This document shows positions 54,277 to 61,594 of a stretch of 64,000 nucleotides of DNA, piece by piece. The position numbers were made by a program, and so were the translations under genes. A model generated the notes under the pieces. That model ran no database searches, was not told the DNA's origin, and worked only from the letters and a program-made list of their open reading frames with translations. The stretch's first letter is position 1, and each line of letters starts with the position of its first letter. The stretch is from Pelagihabitans sp963710535 (GTDB lineage: Bacteria > Bacteroidota > Bacteroidia > Flavobacteriales > Flavobacteriaceae): assembly GCA_963710535.1 (NCBI GenBank), contig CAVQAW010000007.1, positions 248,001-312,000 of the forward strand, written 5' to 3'.

Positions 54277-54657
54277 TTATAAATTGGGTATCACCAAAAC
54301 CTGATCGGGATGAATGATATCCGGATTCTTCAAGATATTGGTATTTGCCGAAAAAATCTGCTTGTATTTCATGGCGTCACCGTAATAGTGTTTGGCGATC
54401 TTGCTCAAAGATTCCCCGCTCTTCACTACATGTCTATGATATACGGAACTATCGGCAACAGTGATGTTCGCCTTGATGTCGGAAGGATTCGCCCCCCCCA
54501 ATTCCTTGATTTTATCCCATAAAAGGTCTTTTTCATAAGGTGTTTTGGCTTCCCCTTTCACTTTTAGAATACCACCTTCCTCGGTAACGTTACCATCTTT
54601 GATGCCCAATTGTTCTCCAAGGTTCAATACGCCTTGATACTTTGCTTTAACACTCAT
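54277..54657 (-). CDS. LysM-domain protein (Kbp/YgaU-like)
   Basis: A 126-residue protein resembling the K+-binding protein Kbp/YgaU. A BON-like N-terminal part (to about 70; GVLNLGEQLGI, ILKVKGEAKTPYEKDLLWDKIKE) is followed by a C-terminal LysM domain (76-126; HVVKSGESLSKIAKHYYGDAMKYKQIF ends it off, with NPDIIHPDQVLVIP). No signal peptide is present. E. coli Kbp binds K+ in the cytoplasm; a peptidoglycan-binding role is the alternative. It is transcribed alone, divergent from rpsA. Confidence 0.88.
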   Translation of the reverse strand: MSVKAKYQGVLNLGEQLGIKDGNVTEEGGILKVKGEAKTPYEKDLLWDKIKELGGANPSDIKANITVADSSVYHRHVVKSGESLSKIAKHYYGDAMKYKQIFSANTNILKNPDIIHPDQVLVIPNL

Positions 54658-55050
54658 AATTATTCTGATTACTGGTTATTATTAAAGACTGCAAGTTACA
54701 AATTTCCAATCGCTTTTTTTGTGGATTTTGCCAATAAAATGGTTAGTCTTGACCATGGACCGGTGGCATTGCATTTTCAAAACCCAAGACGCAGAGCGAT
54801 GGCGGACACTTTTGGTAGGGGCTTCGTTTTTATCAGGTTTTTGGCCATTTTCCCATTCTTTCCAGCCATTTTGAGCTTGGCTTGCAGTATCCCGAAAAAT
54901 GGGTTGGTAATACCATAATATATTTGTATTTTTGCCCACCTTTTTAGACAAAGAACCAAGAGGAAAAGGGACAAAAAAAAATATAAATAACAGCTTTCGT
55001 GATCATTGTTCGACTCTTGTGACATCACGGAATACAAATTAAATCAGCAA
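54658..55050. other. Intergenic region between LysM gene and rpsA
   Basis: 393 bases with no supported gene. The right part holds the rpsA promoter (54904-54934) and an untranslated leader of roughly 110 bases. I see nothing definite in 54658-54900. Confidence 0.6.
54904..54934 (+). promoter_or_regulatory. Bacteroidota-type promoter for rpsA
   Basis: TTG at 54904-54906, a 20-base spacer, then TATTTTTG at 54927-54934, a full match to the -33/-7 pattern. The rpsA ATG is 117 bases downstream of the -7 element. Confidence 0.7.
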
Positions 55051-56889
55051 ATGGCTGAAGAAAAAGCAATCGCCCAGGTAGAAGAAACTACAATGGCACC
55101 AGTAGAAAAAAAGGCAGAAGCCCCAGTACAAAGTCCAAAGGAATTTTTAGAGAATTTCGATTGGGAAAAGTACGAACAGGGTATTGAAAAGGTAGATGAC
55201 ACCAAATTAAAGGAATTCGAGTCCTTGGTGACCGAAAACTTTGTAGATACCGCAGATGCCGAAGTTGTTGAAGGAACCGTGGTTTATCTTACGGATCGTG
55301 AGGCGATCATCGACATCAATGCCAAATCGGAGGGCGTAATTTCCCTGAACGAATTCAGATACAATCCCGGTCTTAAGGTCGGTGACAAGGTAGAGGTACT
55401 TATCGATATCCGCGAAGACAAAAGCGGACAACTGGTATTGTCCCACAGAAAGGCCCGCACCATTATGGCTTGGGAGAGGGTGAACAAGGCCCATGACAAA
55501 GAAGAAGTGGTAAGTGGTTTTGTAAAATGCAGAACCAAAGGAGGAATGATCGTTGATGTTTTCGGTATCGAGGCATTTTTACCCGGTTCACAGATCGATG
55601 TGAAACCCATTCGCGATTATGATCAATATGTGAACAAAACCATGGAATTCAAAGTGGTGAAGATCAACCATGAATTCAAAAACGTTGTCGTATCGCATAA
55701 AGCCCTTATCGAGGCGGATATCGAAGAACAGAAGAAAGAAATCATCAGCCAGTTGGAGAAAGGGCAAGTATTGGAAGGAGTTGTCAAAAACATCACTTCT
55801 TACGGTGTCTTTATCGATTTGGGCGGTGTTGACGGTTTGATACATATCACCGATCTATCATGGAGCAGGATCAACCATCCGAATGAAGTGGTTGACCTTG
55901 ACCAAAAACTCAATGTGGTCATCCTGGATTTCGATGAAAATAAATCCCGTATCCAATTGGGCCTTAAACAGCTGGAGAAACATCCATGGGATGCGCTCAG
56001 CGATGAGATTAAAATTGGTGACAAAGTGAAAGGCAAGGTCGTTGTGATCGCCGATTACGGTGCTTTTATTGAAGTGGCCGAAGGCGTGGAAGGACTGATC
56101 CACGTATCTGAAATGTCATGGTCTACACATCTTCGTTCCGCCCAGGATTTTGTGAAGGTAGGCGATGAAATAGAGGCCGTGGTATTGACCTTGGATCGTG
56201 AAGATCGTAAAATGTCTTTGGGTGTTAAACAATTGAGCCCAGATCCATGGACCGATATCACTTCCAAATACCCTGTTGGTTCAAAACATACCGGAATTGT
56301 TAGAAACTTTACCAATTTTGGAGTGTTTGTAGAACTTGAAGAAGGTATCGATGGACTCATCTACATTTCAGATCTGTCTTGGACCAAGAAAATCAAACAT
56401 CCCTCTGAATTTGTTACCGTAGGTGACAAACTTGAAGTGGAAGTATTGGAGCTCGATGTTGAAGGCCGTAAATTGAGTCTTGGACATAAGCAAACCACAG
56501 AAAATCCTTGGGACAAGTACGAAACTGAATTCGCTTTAGGTACAGTGCACAAAGGTGCGATCACTGAAATAGTGGATAAGGGAGCTACGATAGATTTCAA
56601 TGAGGACATTACCGCTTTTATTCCACAGCGCCATTTGGAAAAGGAAGATGGCAAAAAACTGGGTAAAGGAGAAGAAGCCGAATTTAAGATCATTGAGTTC
56701 AATAAAGACTTCAAAAGGGTGGTCGCAAGCCATACCGCTATCTTTAGGGAAGAGGAAGAACGCATCGTGAAGGCCGCCGTTAAAAAAGCCAAGGCCAGTG
56801 CTGATGAAGCCAAGCCTACCTTGGGCGATGCCAACGAGCAGTTGCAGGCCCTCAAGGACAAAATGGAAGCCAAAGCGAAAAAGAAATAA
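55051..56889 (+). CDS. rpsA: 30S ribosomal protein S1
   Basis: S1 binds mRNA and helps it onto the 30S subunit. The 612-residue protein has an acidic N-terminal extension (about 1-65, MAEEKAIAQVEETT), then six S1 OB-fold domains. Recurring signs are GVFIDLGGVDGLIHITDLSW, AFIEVAEGVEGLIHVSEMSW and GVFVELEEGIDGLIYISDLSW. A Lys/Ala-rich tail ends the protein. ATG 55051 is chosen; a longer in-frame reading from 55006 lies in the leader. S1 is especially important here because Bacteroidota mostly lack Shine-Dalgarno sequences. It is followed by an intrinsic terminator. Confidence 0.96.
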   Translation: MAEEKAIAQVEETTMAPVEKKAEAPVQSPKEFLENFDWEKYEQGIEKVDDTKLKEFESLVTENFVDTADAEVVEGTVVYLTDREAIIDINAKSEGVISLNEFRYNPGLKVGDKVEVLIDIREDKSGQLVLSHRKARTIMAWERVNKAHDKEEVVSGFVKCRTKGGMIVDVFGIEAFLPGSQIDVKPIRDYDQYVNKTMEFKVVKINHEFKNVVVSHKALIEADIEEQKKEIISQLEKGQVLEGVVKNITSYGVFIDLGGVDGLIHITDLSWSRINHPNEVVDLDQKLNVVILDFDENKSRIQLGLKQLEKHPWDALSDEIKIGDKVKGKVVVIADYGAFIEVAEGVEGLIHVSEMSWSTHLRSAQDFVKVGDEIEAVVLTLDREDRKMSLGVKQLSPDPWTDITSKYPVGSKHTGIVRNFTNFGVFVELEEGIDGLIYISDLSWTKKIKHPSEFVTVGDKLEVEVLELDVEGRKLSLGHKQTTENPWDKYETEFALGTVHKGAITEIVDKGATIDFNEDITAFIPQRHLEKEDGKKLGKGEEAEFKIIEFNKDFKRVVASHTAIFREEEERIVKAAVKKAKASADEAKPTLGDANEQLQALKDKMEAKAKKK

Positions 56890-56932
56890 ATTTTCTTGAT
56901 CGATCATCGCATTTTGCGATTATGAATAATGG

Positions 56933-56959
56933 GCCCTGGCATTCTAGCCGGGGCTTTTT
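56933..56959 (+). terminator. Intrinsic terminator after rpsA
   Basis: Stem GCCCTGGC/GCCGGGGC (one T-G pair) with a six-base loop, followed by TTTTT. Confidence 0.8.
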
Positions 56960-57004
56960 CTTGTGATATATGCGATGCATCATAAAATTTAGTGGGGAAT
57001 TCCC

Positions 57005-57012
57005 TATTTTTG
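57005..57012 (+). promoter_or_regulatory. -7 promoter element for pyrR cluster
   Basis: TATTTTTG, a match to TAnnTTTG, 16 bases before ATG 57029 and 28 before ATG 57041. No clear -33 element. Confidence 0.5.
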
Positions 57013-57028
57013 CGCTGTTATCGTACTG

Positions 57029-57580
57029 ATGTTCGAACCTATGGGTCAAAAAGTATTGCTTTCCTCAAAAGAAATAAACATCATACTGCATCGTTTGGCC
57101 TGTCAACTCCTTGAATCACATCTCGATTTTAAAGATACCGTATTGATCGGCTTACAGCCAAGGGGCATCTTTGTGGCCCAACGCCTCAAAAAGATTTTAG
57201 TGGAAGATTACAAGGTAAAACATATCGCGCTGGGATTCCTGGACATCACTTTTTATCGCGACGATTTCAGAAGGGGTGATAAGACCCTATCCGCAACACA
57301 GACCAAAATAGATTTTCTGGTTGAGGATAAAAAAGTGGTCTTGATAGATGATGTACTGTACACGGGAAGGAGCATAAGGGCGGCCCTTACGGCAATACAA
57401 TCTTTTGGACGGCCCGCGGAAATAGAATTGTTAACTTTGATCGATAGAAGATTCAGCAGACATTTGCCCATACAACCCAATTATAGGGGAAGGCAGGTCG
57501 ATGCCATCAACAACGAAAAAGTAAAGGTGATGTGGGAAGAAAATGACGGGAAAGACATCGTTTATTTGGTGGGCAAATGA
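57029..57580 (+). CDS. pyrR: PyrR: pyrimidine operon regulator / uracil phosphoribosyltransferase
   Basis: A PRTase-fold protein of 183 residues. In Gram-positives PyrR binds pyr mRNA and also makes UMP from uracil and PRPP. Seen: VLIGLQPRGIFVAQRL, LDITFYRDDF, the PRPP loop VVLIDDVLYTGRS (about 101-113) and LLTLIDRRFSRHLPIQPNY, all as in Bacillus PyrR. A second possible start, ATG 57041 (MGQKVLL), looks equally good. It is followed 76 bases later by pyrB, which supports a pyrimidine role. Whether it acts on RNA in Bacteroidota is not established here; I saw no clear anti-terminator structure. Confidence 0.9.
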   Translation: MFEPMGQKVLLSSKEINIILHRLACQLLESHLDFKDTVLIGLQPRGIFVAQRLKKILVEDYKVKHIALGFLDITFYRDDFRRGDKTLSATQTKIDFLVEDKKVVLIDDVLYTGRSIRAALTAIQSFGRPAEIELLTLIDRRFSRHLPIQPNYRGRQVDAINNEKVKVMWEENDGKDIVYLVGK

Positions 57581-57656
57581 TCGGAAGGGAAGATGCAATA
57601 ATATTTATTCGGCCAAGCCATCCGAAATGGATCAAGTAAAATTGTAAAACAAGATA

Positions 57657-58583
57657 ATGGGCGATTTGAGTGTAAACCATTTATTGGGAATAAAATATCT
57701 GAAAAAAGAAGATATTGCGCTCATTTTTGAAACCGCCGATCATTTTAAGGAAGTCATCAACCGATCGATCAAAAAGGTCCCTTCACTAAGAGACATTACC
57801 ATTGCCAACATCTTCTTCGAAAACAGCACGCGAACCAAGCTTTCTTTTGAACTCGCCGAGAAAAGGCTCTCGGCCGATGTAATTAATTTTTCCGCTTCCC
57901 AATCGTCGGTAAAAAAAGGAGAAACCTTGATCGATACTGTAAACAATATCCTGTCGATGAAGGTAGATATGGTGGTCATGCGCCATCCGAACCCGGGCGC
58001 TGGAATATTCCTATCAAAAAATGTAAAGGCCTCTATCATCAATGCGGGCGACGGGGCGCACGAACATCCGACCCAGGCACTGCTCGACTCCTATTCCATC
58101 CGGGAAAAACTTGGTGGGGTGGGCGGTAAAAATGTAGTCATCGTAGGAGACATTCTGCACTCCAGGGTGGCACTCTCCAATATTTTCGCCCTGAAACTGC
58201 AGGGAGCTAACGTGAAGGTCTGTGGACCAAGAACCTTATTGCCGAAATACATCGAATCGCTCGGCGTAGGTGTGGAAACCAATCTAAGAAAGGCATTGAA
58301 CTGGTGCGATGTCGCCAATATGCTACGGATTCAGAATGAGAGGCTCGATATTAGCTATTTTCCCACCACCAGGGAATACACACAGCAATATGGCGTAAAT
58401 AAGGCCCTCCTCGACAGCCTTGATAAAGAAATCGTGATCATGCACCCCGGTCCGATCAACAGAGGGGTGGAAATCACCAGCGATGTGGCCGATTCCAAAC
58501 AGTCGATTATTTTGAACCAAGTCGAAAACGGGGTCGCCATACGAATGGCGGTTATTTATCTTTTGGCATCAAAAATTAAATAG
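57657..58583 (+). CDS. pyrB: Aspartate carbamoyltransferase catalytic subunit
   Basis: PyrB joins carbamoyl phosphate and aspartate in pyrimidine synthesis. The 308-residue protein has the carbamoyl-phosphate motif STRTK (57-61, where most enzymes have STRTR), MRHPNPG, GDGAHEHPTQALLD, VIVGDILHSRVA and HPGPINRGVEI. No regulatory subunit gene pyrI is next to it, as in other organisms with PyrR control. It starts 76 bases after pyrR, and a small protein gene follows 6 bases after its stop. Confidence 0.96.
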   Translation: MGDLSVNHLLGIKYLKKEDIALIFETADHFKEVINRSIKKVPSLRDITIANIFFENSTRTKLSFELAEKRLSADVINFSASQSSVKKGETLIDTVNNILSMKVDMVVMRHPNPGAGIFLSKNVKASIINAGDGAHEHPTQALLDSYSIREKLGGVGGKNVVIVGDILHSRVALSNIFALKLQGANVKVCGPRTLLPKYIESLGVGVETNLRKALNWCDVANMLRIQNERLDISYFPTTREYTQQYGVNKALLDSLDKEIVIMHPGPINRGVEITSDVADSKQSIILNQVENGVAIRMAVIYLLASKIK

Positions 58584-58589
58584 ATAGCT

Positions 58590-58922
58590 ATGATATTTGA
58601 TAATGACGGCAACACTACGATCGTTTTTCAAGAAAACATCGCCCTGCCAAAATTTTTGGAAAACCTAAATAACGCCTACCCGAAGATCAAGAATGATAAC
58701 ATCATCGTAAACCTTTTTTCATTTTCGAAATTAAAGGCAGATGATATTCTGGAGTTCCTGCAGCTATCCGATAGACATAGGGCGGGTAAAAAATCATTTG
58801 TTCTCGTCACCGATAGGGTAGGTTTTGACGAAGTGCCCGATAGAATTTGTGTGGTGCCGAGCCTTCAGGAGGCGAAAGACATCATTGAAATGGAAGAAAT
58901 TGAGCGAGACTTGGAGATATAA
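58590..58922 (+). CDS. Small conserved protein upstream of DUF3291 and rnz
   Basis: A 110-residue soluble protein not recognised with certainty. Its pattern of alternating strands and helices (TTIVFQENI, NIIVNLFSFSKLKADDILEFLQL, KSFVLVTDRVG, RICVVPSLQEAKDIIEMEEIERDLE) resembles a STAS-like fold. It sits 6 bases after pyrB, and its TAA stop overlaps the next start (TAATG), so it is in a tightly packed operon with rnz. Homologues in the phylum are sometimes labelled ribonuclease Z, probably only through this neighbourhood. Catalytic residues of that enzyme are absent. Confidence 0.75.
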   Translation: MIFDNDGNTTIVFQENIALPKFLENLNNAYPKIKNDNIIVNLFSFSKLKADDILEFLQLSDRHRAGKKSFVLVTDRVGFDEVPDRICVVPSLQEAKDIIEMEEIERDLEI

Positions 58923-59410
58923 TGGCCCAGCAATATCATTTGGCACAAATCAATATCGCTAAAATGTTGGCGCCCATAAACCATCCGCTGATGGCCGATT
59001 TTGTTGCCAATCTCGATGAGATCAACAGCATCGCTGAAAAAAGCCATGGTTTTGTATGGCGCTTAAAGGGTGACGACAACAATGCGACTGCCATTAGGGT
59101 CTTTGATGACGACTTTTTGATCATCAACATGTCGGTTTGGGAAACCAAGGAAGCGCTTTTCGATTTTACTTATAGATCGGATCATTCCGGAATGTTAAAA
59201 AGGAAGAAGCAATGGTTCAGCCCCATGGGCGAAAGTCATATGGCCTTTTGGTTCATAAACGCGGGGAGAGCGCCCTCTCCGGAAGAAGCTAAAAAACGCC
59301 TGGCTTACCTCAATCACCATGGCCAAACCCCTTATGCCTTCACCTTTAAGAGCAACTTTGGCCCTCAAGATGCCATCGATTATGATATGAAAACCGAAGG
59401 AAAAGTATGA
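58922..59410 (+). CDS. DUF3291 family protein
   Basis: A 162-residue protein of family DUF3291, a dimeric alpha/beta-barrel (ferredoxin-like) fold related to antibiotic monooxygenases. Seen: HLAQINIAKMLAPIN at the N-terminus, ADFVANLDEINSIAEKSHGFVWRL, and MSVWETKEALFDFTYRSDH with the conserved W and E. Function unknown, and no cofactor site is evident. Its start overlaps the preceding stop (TAATG) and its stop overlaps the rnz start (ATGA). Confidence 0.85.
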   Translation: MAQQYHLAQINIAKMLAPINHPLMADFVANLDEINSIAEKSHGFVWRLKGDDNNATAIRVFDDDFLIINMSVWETKEALFDFTYRSDHSGMLKRKKQWFSPMGESHMAFWFINAGRAPSPEEAKKRLAYLNHHGQTPYAFTFKSNFGPQDAIDYDMKTEGKV

Positions 59411-60312
59411 AACTACACATCCTAGGTTGTTATGCGGCCACCCCAAGAACGCTATCCAATCCAACTTCGCAGGTGCTGGAAGTAAAAAACCACCTTTTTC
59501 TTATCGATTGTGGCGAGGGGACCCAAGTCCAGCTCCGAAAGAATAAGATCAAATTCTCCAGGATCGATCATATCTTCATTTCACATCTGCACGGCGATCA
59601 TTTTTTTGGATTGCCGGGCCTGGTCTCGAGTTTCCGTTTGTTGGGTCGTGAGCGGGAATTGCATATCTATGGCCCCAAAGGGATCAAGGAGGCCATAACC
59701 CTTCTATTGAAATTGGGAGATTCATGGACGAACTATCCATTGCTGTTTCACGAATTGACTTCCAATGAAACGGAAATGATCTATGAAGACGAAAAGGTTA
59801 CTGTGACGACCATTCCCTTAGATCACCGAATCTACACCAACGGTTTTTTGTTCCGCGAAAAAACAGCGGAGAGAAAACTCGACGTCAAGGGCATTGCAAA
59901 ATATAAGGTCGACAAGGCCTATTTTCAGAATCTCAAATCGGGGAAAGATCTGGTGTTATCGGGTGGGGCCATAATCTCGAATTCAAAATTGACGCTCGAC
60001 CCACCAAAACCAAAATCGTACGCCTATTGCAGTGATACGGGATTTAGTTTGGGGCTTGTACCCAATATCAATCAGGTCGATGTGCTATATCACGAATCTA
60101 CCTTCCTGGAGTCTGAACTGGAACTGTCTCTCAAAACCAAGCATTCTACCGCCAAACAAGCCGCTACGATTGCCAAGGAGGCAGGCGTCGGCACCCTGGT
60201 TTTGGGCCACTATTCGACCCGTTATAAAACAATCGGCCTTTTTAAGGAGGAAGCGGAGGAAATTTTCCCCAATATTTGGTTGGCAGACGATGGGAAGGTC
60301 TTGGAATTTTAA
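59407..60312 (+). CDS. rnz: Ribonuclease Z
   Basis: RNase Z cuts the 3' trailer from tRNA precursors with a two-zinc metallo-beta-lactamase centre. The 301-residue protein shows the main motif SHLHGDH (59-65; His60, His62, Asp64, His65). Later ligands appear in PLDHRI, YCSDTGFS (Asp) and LGHYSTRY (last His). The start overlaps the DUF3291 stop by four bases. It is the last gene of the pyrR-pyrB-rnz row. Confidence 0.95.
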   Translation: MKLHILGCYAATPRTLSNPTSQVLEVKNHLFLIDCGEGTQVQLRKNKIKFSRIDHIFISHLHGDHFFGLPGLVSSFRLLGRERELHIYGPKGIKEAITLLLKLGDSWTNYPLLFHELTSNETEMIYEDEKVTVTTIPLDHRIYTNGFLFREKTAERKLDVKGIAKYKVDKAYFQNLKSGKDLVLSGGAIISNSKLTLDPPKPKSYAYCSDTGFSLGLVPNINQVDVLYHESTFLESELELSLKTKHSTAKQAATIAKEAGVGTLVLGHYSTRYKTIGLFKEEAEEIFPNIWLADDGKVLEF

Positions 60313-60397
60313 TATTCCGTATAAAAATTGTTATTCGATTTTACAATCTCTTTTCTTTTGATGAACTTTACCTAACTTGAATTTAGATCGTCCCGAC

Positions 60398-61045
60398 ATG
60401 CAAAAAGATTTAGGCAAGTACAGAAAATCATATGAAAAAAGTGCCCTGATGGAGGATTCGATATCCGATGATCCAATGGCGCTTTTCCAAAAATGGTTTT
60501 ATGAGGTTGAAGCCTCGGAGGGTATGGATGAACCCAATGCGATGACCGTCAGTACCATTGGCTTGGATGGCTATCCGAAAAGCAGGGTGGTACTGCTAAA
60601 AAAATATACTTATGAGGGCTTCATTTTTTATACAAATTATGAGAGCGAAAAAGGCAAGGCTATTGCAAACGACCCAAAAGTATGTGCTTCTTTTTTTTGG
60701 CCCAACATGGAACGTCAGATCATCATCAAGGGGCAGGCCGAAAAGATTTCCAAAAACCTGTCGGACGGCTACTTCGAATCAAGGCCCGAAGGCAGTAAAC
60801 TGGGTGCGATTGTCTCTAACCAAAGCAGTGTAATTCCGTCACGGGAAGTGCTGGAAGAAAAATTGAAAGCCTTGGAGAAACAGTATGGGAACAAGGAGAT
60901 CGGGCGGCCCGATTATTGGGGCGGCTTTATCATTAAACCCATTTCCATGGAGTTTTGGCAAGGGCGGCCAAACCGCCTGCACGATCGAATACGCTATACC
61001 TTGCAGGAAGATTTTGGCTGGAAGATCGAACGGTTGGCTCCTTGA
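60398..61045 (+). CDS. pdxH: Pyridoxamine 5'-phosphate oxidase
   Basis: PdxH oxidises pyridoxamine- and pyridoxine-5'-phosphate to pyridoxal phosphate with FMN. The 215-residue protein has the FMN-binding SRVVLLKKYTYEGFIFYTNYES (starts about 67), the RPEGSKLGAIVSNQSSVI loop and the C-terminal WQGRPNRLHDRIRY with the substrate-binding Arg-His. ATG 60398 is chosen; an in-frame TTG at 60377 adds seven residues without family support. It is transcribed alone or with the following phosphatase gene (63-base gap). Confidence 0.96.
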   Translation: MQKDLGKYRKSYEKSALMEDSISDDPMALFQKWFYEVEASEGMDEPNAMTVSTIGLDGYPKSRVVLLKKYTYEGFIFYTNYESEKGKAIANDPKVCASFFWPNMERQIIIKGQAEKISKNLSDGYFESRPEGSKLGAIVSNQSSVIPSREVLEEKLKALEKQYGNKEIGRPDYWGGFIIKPISMEFWQGRPNRLHDRIRYTLQEDFGWKIERLAP

Positions 61046-61108
61046 ACCTCGGCGACATTGGAATGTCATTGAATTTTTATGAAAGTTCTAACCTAAATTG
61101 ATGTCAAT

Positions 61109-61591
61109 ATGAAACAGCTCATCCTTGTAAGACATGGTAAGTCGTCATGGGACTACCATGTGAGCGATAAAGACCGTCCCTTGCTTGAAAGGGGAATCAA
61201 CGATGTGATTCTGGTCTCCCAAAAGTATGCCAAACAACCGGTAGCGGTCGATTTTGTTTATTCGAGCACTGCGAACAGGGCGATGCATACCTGTCTGATT
61301 TTCCTTAGATCACTCGATTTTCCCATGCATAAGCTACAGTTGACCCATAAACTTTATGATTTTTCCGGGGATACGGTCCTGCACTTCATTCAAAGTTGGG
61401 ATGATTCACTGCAGTCGGTGATGATTTTTGGCCACAACCACGCCTTTACCCACCTTGCCAATTCATTGGGAAATAAGTATATTGAAAACGTTCCTACCAG
61501 CGGGCTGGTCCATTTGCAGTTCAATACCGATCGATGGTCCAAAATTGGCAAGGGAACCACCGTAAAAACCATTTTTCCAAAGCAGCTATAA
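61109..61591 (+). CDS. SixA-like histidine phosphatase
   Basis: A 160-residue branch-2 histidine phosphatase with the phospho-acceptor motif LVRHGKSSW (His9), the Ser/Arg region YSSTANRAMHT and the second His in FGHNHAFTH (about 111). E. coli SixA removes phosphate from phospho-histidine proteins. Three bases separate its stop from the ppk1 start, so it is transcribed and probably translated together with polyphosphate kinase, which itself uses a phospho-histidine. Confidence 0.9.
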   Translation: MKQLILVRHGKSSWDYHVSDKDRPLLERGINDVILVSQKYAKQPVAVDFVYSSTANRAMHTCLIFLRSLDFPMHKLQLTHKLYDFSGDTVLHFIQSWDDSLQSVMIFGHNHAFTHLANSLGNKYIENVPTSGLVHLQFNTDRWSKIGKGTTVKTIFPKQL

Positions 61592-61594
61592 TAA

